Both the position numbers and the translations under genes were made by a program. 64,000 bases of DNA from Ficedula albicollis. Taxonomy: Eukaryota; Chordata; Aves; Passeriformes; Muscicapidae. The DNA lies in the NCBI RefSeq assembly GCF_000247815.1, contig NC_021673.1:50616250-50680249 (forward strand), read 5' to 3'. Shown one piece after another: positions 55,801 to 64,000 of this stretch. Positions within the stretch are counted from its first letter, which is position 1. Each line of letters begins with the position of its first letter. The notes beneath the pieces were generated by a model. It was given only the letters and a program-made list of their open reading frames with translations, was not told the DNA's origin and ran no database searches.

Positions 55801-57327
55801 TCTCTGTGCCTGTCTGTGCTGCTGCATGTGGGAAGCTCCAACCCTCCAGCAGCTGACCCTGCTCCAAAAGCTGAGGGCAGCTTCTGAGCTGGAAGAAGTA
55901 GGCTCTGGTAGCATAATGCACAGGCTGATTCGCTGAAGGGCTTGTGATGGAACCTGCCAGGTTCTGGAGGGTGCCAGCCTGCCACCTCCCGCTGGCAGAG
56001 AGCACCTGGAGTCAGAGCCAGTTTGAAATCAAGGGCAGGCCACTACTGGGAGTTCTCAGATGACCCCAGACATGGTGTTTTTCCTACCTAACATTTTTCC
56101 CATGCGGACACCCATTTTTCAAGCCCGGCTGGTGTACTTTGCTCTGAGCAAGGGTGGGTCTGGCTGCACCTAAGTGGATGAATTACACTGTTCTGAGTTC
56201 CTCTGACTTAGTGATCCTCTGACTAAGTGGTCCTTCTTGAACCTTACTAGATCCTCACTTGCTCTGAGATCTTCAGATAGGAACAGACACCATGACATTC
56301 TTTCATTCCTAGTGGACAAAAGGACTGCAAAAACATTGTTTCTACAGATGGATGTGAACTTGTCCTAACCATCCAAGCCTTTTGCATCTTCATATTAGAT
56401 TACTTCAGCATATTTCTACATAGGACTATGTCAAGTGTAGCATACAGCAAAGTTAATAATGGAAGAGCATAAAAGTTAAAAGTAAATCTGGTGTTTTAAA
56501 ATTCATTCATGTTAATAATGCAAACTGCTACTTTTTAAAATTCCTTGCTATGTTTTTACAGTGCTACTTCAAAAATCTCTCCATAAAGAAGGCTAAAAAT
56601 CAAATACAACTCATAACTTTTTAATTTGCTTATGATTTTAATGGAGAAGCTGCTGGTGTTCTTTCTTTCAATGATTCTCTTGAAGACCTTAGGAGCACGG
56701 GATGAAATCAAGGAAAGTCAGTGTATCTGCTTTTGTCTTTCTGTTGCTTGCGCCAGCTCTGCAACATTGCAGCCCTCAGTGGGGGTTCTGTGCTGATGAC
56801 ATGTAAGTGGGCTGTCAGCTTCAAATGATGCCCTGGTATGAGGTTTGAAAGAGAATAACCAAATTGGTTCTTTTTAACCTTTGCTCTGAGTTTTGGGGTC
56901 TATGTTGGAATATTTTCTAAGGCCTGAAAAGCTGGATATTTTCTCTCTTTCTTTCTAAAAGGCGGTTAAATTTCCCATGGGATTACATGGGAAGAGACAG
57001 AAGTCTTTGAATATTTGGAAATAGTAAGCCCTGGCATGGTGTTGGATGCTCAGATGGGTGGGTACTACTGTAGTCACACACAGATTTCTCTTTTTGTGTT
57101 TTCATACTGCTAGCATACATCTAGCTTTTTCATACTGCTCCAAAGCTGTTCTTTATTTTGTGATGCCTAATGGACTCATAGAACCTTTGGTATGGGGCAT
57201 TTTGGCAGATCAACATAGACCTAGATCAGTTTAACTGTTCTTAGGTACAGTATGTTCACTGAGCTGGAAATACTTCACTGGAAAAGTATATATGGAAGAA
57301 AGGAAAGCATTCTTAATATCTTTAAGT
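49899..57327. other. Intergenic, no gene seen
   Basis: About 7.4 kb without a recognisable exon, transposon or RNA gene. The ORFs are short and scattered on both strands. An A/G-rich simple stretch lies at about 52513-52548 and a T run at about 55234-55245. Confidence 0.5.
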
Positions 57328-59918
57328 TATACGTGATTAAAAAGAGGTTGAAAAGGCTTGCCAAACAGAATTTGCACCTTCTAAACACCAGAACAGGTAG
57401 AAGTACCAGGTCAGTTCTGGGAATTTGAATTTTAATTCCCAAAGAATGCAGTTTGGAGGGGTGCAGCTACAAACAACTCAACTTCGTGGTCCCCAGTCAG
57501 TGCCTACAGCAAATGTATGAACTGCTGCAGCCATCTCTATAATAGAAGGCCATGGACAAATCAGGAAGGTGGCCTTTTTCTCATGTCCAACTCTAAGAAG
57601 AATTGAGCTCCATTTTGTTTGGGATCTTCCTTACTGAAGACCACCGGCAGCAAAAAAAGAAGCACCAAATGGAGGCAATGCCCCCACCAGGATCACACCA
57701 GCCCCTCAGCACCTGCCCTGACCTGGGGTCCCCCACCCCTGACCATGCTCCAGGAGCCTGTGTGTGTGGCAGGTACATGACAATTTGAGTCTTGCTGGGG
57801 TTTGCATGGCACTGACTCCATGGTGGGTGCTAGTCTGCTTGCCCTGTTTGAGCCAGCCTGGGTGTGCAGAGTGACGGATACTCAGGAGCTGTCTGTCCCT
57901 CTGAAAGCCATCTGCTACACACATCCTGAAACAGCAAATGTTGCAGTCCAGACTAACTGAGTTCACAAGCTCTCTGAAGGAATTCTTTGTGGCTGAAATC
58001 TAACAGGGTAAATGAAATCCCCCTTTGAGAAGGGATCCCTGAAAAGGACATGGGAATAAGTGCTGCCTTTCTCCTACCTACTGAATGTCAGTGCCTCTAA
58101 CTCTGGCTGCTTGTAAAGTGTCTGTAAGCCACCAGTCTCCTTTGCATTTGCTTTGCAACTCAAAGAATCATTAACTTGATATCTTACTTTTCCCTACTGA
58201 CCAAATTGTTTTGGCCCTGGAGAAGGCTGCTCTCAGGCAGTCCATGTCCTGGCCATGGCAGCAGTGCAGGATTTGTCCCTGGCTCAGTGTCTCTTTTTCA
58301 CAATGTTTACTGTTTTAGCTGAAGAATTTAAAAGGAAAAGGGCTAGTTTCTTCATTTATGGCCACTGATAACTGTGGGAGCCTTTTCCAGGCTCATATTT
58401 GCCATCCACTTCCCTAGTGAAAGCCAGAAGGAGCAAGAGGATCTATTTCCGACTGTTTAGTTGTATTTATTTTTCACTGCTTGCCTTTCTGCCTGCAGTA
58501 CCACTAATGCTCCCAAAGCACCTGAAGTCATTTATTTTCTACCTCTGCCTGTGGCACTGGTATGATTAAAAAGAGGTTGAAAAGGCTTGGCAAACAGAAT
58601 TTGCACCTTCTAAACACCAGAATATACGTGATTAAAAAGAGGTTGAAAAGGCTTGCCAAACAGAATTTGCACCTTCTAAACACCAGAACAGGTAGAAGTA
58701 CCAGGTCAGTTCTGGGAATTTGAATTTTAATTCCCAAAGAATGCAGTTTGGAGGGGTGCAGCTACAAACAACTCAACTTCGTGGTCCCCAGTCAGTGCCT
58801 ACAGCAAATGTATGAACTGCTGCAGCCATCTCTATAATAGAAGGCCATGGACAAATCAGGAAGGTGGCCTTTTTCTCATGTCCAACTCTAAGAAGAATTG
58901 AGCTCCATTTTGTTTGGGATCTTCCTTACTGAAGACCACCGGCAGCAAAAAAAGAAGCACCAAATGGAGGCAATGCCCCCACCAGGATCACACCAGCCCC
59001 TCAGCACCTGCCCTGACCTGGGGTCCCCCACCCCTGACCATGCTCCAGGAGCCTGTGTGTGTGGCAGGTACATGACAATTTGAGTCTTGCTGGGGTTTGC
59101 ATGGCACTGACTCCATGGTGGGTGCTAGTCTGCTTGCCCTGTTTGAGCCAGCCTGGGTGTGCAGAGTGACGGATACTCAGGAGCTGTCTGTCCCTCTGAA
59201 AGCCATCTGCTACACACATCCTGAAACAGCAAATGTTGCAGTCCAGACTAACTGAGTTCACAAGCTCTCTGAAGGAATTCTTTGTGGCTGAAATCTAACA
59301 GGGTAAATGAAATCCCCCTTTGAGAAGGGATCCCTGAAAAGGACATGGGAATAAGTGCTGCCTTTCTCCTACCTACTGAATGTCAGTGCCTCTAACTCTG
59401 GCTGCTTGTAAAGTGTCTGTAAGCCACCAGTCTCCTTTGCGAATGTCAGTGCCTCTAACTCTGGCTGCTTGTAAAGTGTCTGTAAGCCACCAGTCTCCTT
59501 TGCATTTGCTTTGCAACTCAAAGAATCATTAACTTGATATCTTACTTTTCCCTACTGACCAAATTGTTTTGGCCCTGGAGAAGGCTGCTCTCAGGCAGTC
59601 CATGTCCTGGCCATGGCAGCAGTGCAGGATTTGTCCCTGGCTCAGTGTCTCTTTTTCACAATGTTTACTGTTTTAGCTGAAGAATTTAAAAGGAAAAGGG
59701 CTAGTTTCTTCATTTATGGCCACTGATAACTGTGGGAGCCTTTTCCAGGCTCATATTTGCCATCCACTTCCCTAGTGAAAGCCAGAAGGAGCAAGAGGAT
59801 CTATTTCCGACTGTTTAGTTGTATTTATTTTTCACTGCTTGCCTTTCTGCCTGCAGTACCACTAATGCTCCCAAAGCACCTGAAGTCATTTATTTTCTAC
59901 CTCTGCCTGTGGCACTGG
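57328..59918. repeat. 1.23-kb duplication with nested 62-63-bp duplications
   Basis: Copy 1 is about 57328-58560 and copy 2 about 58623-59918. They are nearly identical, including matching short ORFs. Between them, 58561-58622 is a 62-bp partial third copy of the unit start (GATTAAAAAGAGGTTG to AAACACCAGA). Copy 2 is 63 bp longer because the segment starting GAATGTCAGTGCCTC is doubled at about 59379-59504. The offset is 1295 bp before that insertion and 1358 bp after it. Confidence 0.95.
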
Positions 59919-61124
59919 TATTACACCCTAGAAGGTTTTACTTGAGGCCTTCTGGGTTTGCTCTAGGCATGTGAGAAAATAAATAGACTTAGGAACAGCA
60001 TGTGTTAAATCCATGGTGGGTGTCTAGACTGCCAAAGTTTGTATACGTTTTCACTTTTAATAAGTGTACATAGATATATTGCCAAGTATCTGGTAGACAA
60101 ACATACTCTAGATGCTGCAAATTTTCTGTTGGTATGGTCCTCACAGGAGCCATTTGAACAGCATCAGCTTCCCTTCATAAACACTAATATTTCTTTAAAA
60201 ACTTTAAGGACTTTTGATGGTCTCCATTTAATTACTAAAATCTTTGCTATGTTTGTCTTGTTTTATGAGCTTTCCTGGGTCATCCAGAGTCCTCTGTGAA
60301 TTAGGAAGATGCTTGTCATTGCCAGGGCTGTTCAGGTCCTACTGCTCTGAATGGAGATGTGCATTCGCAGCCCAGTGGTTTGGGTGAGAACAGGTGAGGA
60401 AAGGGCCTAATTGGCAGGTTTTGTTTTGGTTTTTTTTGTTGAAAAATTATGAGGTTTGGCATGATTAAATGGCTACAGGCTTCAAAAGCAATAGGACTTT
60501 CATTTATTTCCACAGCTGGTTACTTAGGAAGTGCCTGGTCCGTGCTTTGAATAACTTGCGTTTTCCCACCCTTCTGATGGTCTTTTGCAGATGTACCTAC
60601 GCTTACATCACATTTCTATCAGTTGTGTTCCTTCAGCCCTGGTGGAACTGCTAATGTGATCTCTTCACCTTCATTGGCAGATTTCTTGGCTGCTGGCTCA
60701 GTTATATAAAAAAAACCAGAAAAGCTGCTGGCTTCAAGGTGGGGCAGGTGAGCAGGACTGCTGTCTCCAGTTGGTAGCCAATCGAGCCTCTGACCCTGAG
60801 CCTCCAACTGGGAAGTTGTGAGGAAGGAACACAAGAGGTTAAGCCAAACCAGTTTTTCTCTTATTTCACTTGGGCACTTTTCCTTGTTCCCCTGTATCTT
60901 GCTAGCAAAGGCACCTGCTGCTTGTCTGGCAGCTGGCTAAGGCTCAAGCTGGAAAAGAGCTCATGAGATATTCAAAATTTCTGCAATTTGAGCATGTACC
61001 TCCCCTACTTACCACAGGGGAGACAAATCCTCTTACCCAACTGTCAAATAAGCCCAGCAGCAAAGCTGGAAATGAGGGAATGCTCTCTGTATGACCATCT
61101 GGTCACCTTGGGAGCGCTCTGAGA

Positions 61125-61202
61125 AGTGCACTTGGCCCTTTGCTTTAGAGATGTGTTCTGAGGAGTGCACTTGGCCCTTTGCTTTAGAGATGTGTTCTGA
61201 AA
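61125..61202. repeat. 39-bp tandem duplication
   Basis: Two copies of AGTGCACTTGGCCC, TTTGCTTTAGAG and ATGTGTTCTGA, at 61125-61163 and 61164-61202. Confidence 0.9.
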
Positions 61203-62958
61203 CTTTATGGGGACCTGCAGAGTCATCCTGGGCACCCTGGCACTGAAAAGGTCCAACCTGCTTAGAAAACTTTTCTAAGGTGACAAAATCAATTTGAGCA
61301 ATTTATACAGTTTGAAGTTATAGATGAAAAGGGGAACTTTTAGTCAAATAATTAATTATTTTCATCATGCTGCTGCCTCCTGGCTTGCTCTCCAAACAAT
61401 CCTCTGATGGCCTTTGGTCACAGGGGTCATAGGAAAGCCTTTCTATCTATTGAGGAGGGTGGTGGAGGAAAAGTCTGAAAAGCATTTGGTCTTTTTTTTT
61501 CCTCCCTGAAATTTAAAGACATGAAGTTTTGGAATAAGACCAGTGCTACACACAAATGAAGATATTTGGGTACAAAATGAATGCAAACCAATGTCTTATT
61601 CCAGTGCAAGCTGGAATGGCTGCACAAGAAATACAAAGCATCAGGTCTGTGTTCAACAGAAGTTACAAGAAGCCATAAAAAATAAGACTTCTTTGTCCTT
61701 TTTCTGAAGTTACTCAGAAAGCTACAAAATTAAAAATAACAGATGATTCTTATGAATTTTCCTTCCTGGCAGTTTATAAATACCTTAGATATTTTTGTTT
61801 TGGACTGTATTTGACATTCTCACAGCCTTGTGCAGAAGGTGTATATATAAGGTAAGTAGCTCTAAAATGCCCCTGAAACATTTTATATGCTTCTGAGCAG
61901 ACTCTGCACTGGGGCATAATTGACATTATGGCTTCTATCCTACCTCTCTTAAAATTTGAAAGTGAAACATAAGAAACTGATTTCTCCAGTGCACTCCCCC
62001 AGGTCAGAGTCTGAACATAGCTGTTTGTTAGCAATGTGGGCTTTTAAAAAGGTACTTTCTCAGGAGGTGAGAAAAGGTGCTCCATGAACTTTGCAGCCTC
62101 TCTGGTGAGGCTGCATCTGAGCCAGCTGTTCCCCAGGTCATGCCAAGGTGGATGCAGGGATGATTCATAAAGTTTGTCTCCAGGAAAAAGCAGATTTCTT
62201 GAACAAGAAAGGTTATCATTGAGACCTTTCAAAGCTCTGAGTTACTCACCTTGAATGAGGTAACTGTCTGCAGAGCAACCAGGCGCCTTTTAGGAAAACT
62301 CACTCAGTAACGCAGTTTTTCAGAATTTGCTAATATTGGGCATTTATCCACTATTTAGTCAGAACCCATCAGGATAGCAACTAATTGAAGCCAAAGGGAC
62401 TAATCATGGTGTAAGATACTGGGCAATGTGAGTAATGATAATACTATTTGGCCTTTAATTAGTCATTTAGAGTTCATTTCAGAACTGGAAAGCTTAGGTT
62501 GGATTCACTGCTCTTGCACATGGGTTCCTTGTGGATTAATTTGTGGTACCCACAGAAGGGGGCTGGTAACTGCAGAACTGCTTATACCTGCAGGTGTTTG
62601 CACCTTTTTCCTACCCCTTCCATTCATCACTTGAAAAATTGGGATTTTTCTCCTCTTCTTGTTTCAAAATAACTGTGGTCTCTCTCTGCAGATTTCTCTG
62701 GGTGCCAGCTAAATTACAGCAGCTTTGCTGCAGGATAACAAGCCTGGCTATCTTCCAGCTGGTTTCTTTGCTGGTTGTCCAGCTGTTAACCTGATCAGAA
62801 AAGCGCTATGGATGGATGTCTGTCATAACACAGTGTTTGTTCTTCCTTACCTTGCTGTAAGTATATTTGATTAGGGTTGAACAGCTGAAGTCTGTGAGAA
62901 TTAAATTTCTTGATTATTGTCTATTAACATCCGTGCAGGGAAATCAGTTTTAATAAGG

Positions 62959-63014
62959 ATTGCAGAATATTCTAAGTTGGAAGTGATCCACAAGGATCAC
63001 CAAGTCCAACTCTG
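62959..63014 (-). mobile_element. CR1 LINE 3'-end fragment
   Basis: Reads TTGCAGAATATTCTAAGTTGGAAGTGATCC followed by AAGGATCACCAAGTCCAACTC. This is the antisense form of the CR1 3' terminus (GGTTGGAAGGGACC ... GATCATCAAGTCCAACC). Only the terminal ~55 bases are recognisable. Confidence 0.65.
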
Positions 63015-63229
63015 TAAAAAGGGATGGGTGGGAATTCAACTTTTTTTTTCTCTTCACTGCTGGATCCTTTTAGGAATATATTTTCGTGGAAACTTTTTTT
63101 TTTTGTTTGTTTTACTTCTCCTGTCATTTACTGTATATTCTGACAGGAAGAATGACTACTGTGGTGGTTGCTGCTGAAAAATTTTGAGTGGGCAGATAAG
63201 ATGAGTGATAAATTTTGCTGCACCCCTAG

Positions 63230-63674
63230 CATCTGTCCTTTGAGGTCTGATTTTTTTTTCCTGTGTTCTGGCTATTGTAATTTGATGTGGATTGATGCTA
63301 TGGCATTGTCTCTGATTGTTAGATTTCACATTGCTGTGAATTTAGACAGACGTTTTTGTGTTAATCAGCACATCTATTTCTTTATTAAGGTCATATGCAG
63401 CTTTGTTTCTCTTTAGAGCTCAGGAAGGCGAAGGTCAGACAAATCAGAATATGGAACATTTGGTTCCTCATTGGCCTCCCTGGTGCTTTTTCCTCTCAGT
63501 GTATTAACATCTGTCCTTTGAGGTCTGATTTTTTTTCCTGTGTTCTGGCTATTGTAATTTGATGTGGATTGATGCTATGGCATTGTCTCTGATTGTTAGA
63601 TTTCACATTGCTGTGAATTTAGACAGACGTTTTTGTGTTAATCAGCACATCTATTTCTTTATTAAGGTCATATG
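63230..63674. repeat. 168-bp direct repeat separated by 110 bp
   Basis: Copies at 63230-63397 and 63508-63674 run from CATCTGTCCTTTGAGG to TTAAGGTCATATG and differ mainly by one T in a T run. Between them is 110 bp of different sequence, so this is not a simple tandem. Confidence 0.92.
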
Positions 63675-64000
63675 TACCCCCCCTACCCCTGCTGTGTATA
63701 AGCTCCTCATGGACTTTTACTGGAGTTTTTTTTCTTGGCTTTGTCTCCTTGTTTCTGTTTGTGCTTGGCTTGAGCAATTATATGTATTGCAGTGAGTAAC
63801 ATATCGTTTCCTGAATCCTGCCAAGGAAAAAAGTCTCCTATTGTTCATAGTGGCTTTTTGGTTTTTTTTTCCCTGTAGTACCTGCTGTTGTCTGTTTGGT
63901 GAAATGAATCTTTTACTCAAAAATAGCTTTCATCAACACATCTACCTGTACTAGGACTGAAAGACAATCTCATAATGACAAGGGTACGCATGTTTTAGCA
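63675..64000. other. Window end, no feature seen
   Basis: AT-rich sequence with short pyrimidine runs. No gene or repeat is recognised up to the edge of the window. Confidence 0.5.

Larger units (their letters stand above)
59919..63229. other. Intergenic, no gene seen
   Basis: Contains the 39-bp tandem duplication at 61125-61202 and the CR1 fragment near 62.96 kb. Nothing else is recognised. Confidence 0.5.

Noticed and set aside
57593..59261. Pairs of identical ORFs in the 57-59 kb duplication
   Set aside because: Identity comes from the recent tandem duplication; the ORFs overlap on opposite strands and have no recognisable motif.

Overview
The window is vertebrate nuclear DNA, most likely from a bird. 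It has long GT-AG introns, AT-rich non-coding DNA, CR1-type LINE fragments (2.24-2.29 kb, 2.57-2.93 kb, 62.96-63.01 kb) and a decayed LTR of a type common in bird genomes (47.2-47.8 kb). I cannot name the species from sequence alone.

One protein-coding gene is present and appears complete: PDCD6IP, encoding ALIX. It lies on the + strand as 18 coding exons from the ATG at 1642 to the TAA at 33326-33328. I placed every exon edge by reading frame and GT-AG sites. The joined reading frame is 2625 nt (874 codons plus stop), against 868 residues in human ALIX, with no frameshift or premature stop. The order is Bro1 domain (exons 1-9), V domain (exons 9-15) and proline-rich tail (exons 15-18). The tail keeps recognisable docking motifs: PSAP for TSG101, PTPAPR for CIN85-type SH3 domains, PARPPPP for endophilin-type SH3 domains, and overlapping CEP55 and ALG-2 sites. 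Poly(A) signals lie at 33796 (with a GU-rich element downstream) and 34664.

Layout: 1-171 is upstream flank. 172-1619 is an uninterrupted run of 1448 G, ending 22 bases before the start codon. 1620 to about 2130 is CpG-rich exon 1 and start of intron 1. 1.8-33.2 kb holds introns and exons. 33.3-34.7 kb is 3' UTR. From 34.7 kb to the end I see no exon of any gene. That part contains a decayed ~17-bp repeat array split by a 2.83-kb LTR-like insertion (37775-40608), an old LTR on the minus strand, two more pure poly-G runs (322 and 490 nt), and several local duplications.

The unusual feature is structural, not a new gene system. There are three pure poly-G tracts, all G on this strand. There are at least fifteen local tandem or near-tandem duplications (29 bp to 2.05 kb), several nested. 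Two sites (6.4 kb and 19.4 kb) carry inverted or palindromic signatures typical of template switching. Some of the longest duplications are almost identical and differ mainly by short internal repeat number, so joined haplotypes or other assembly error must be excluded before biology is claimed.
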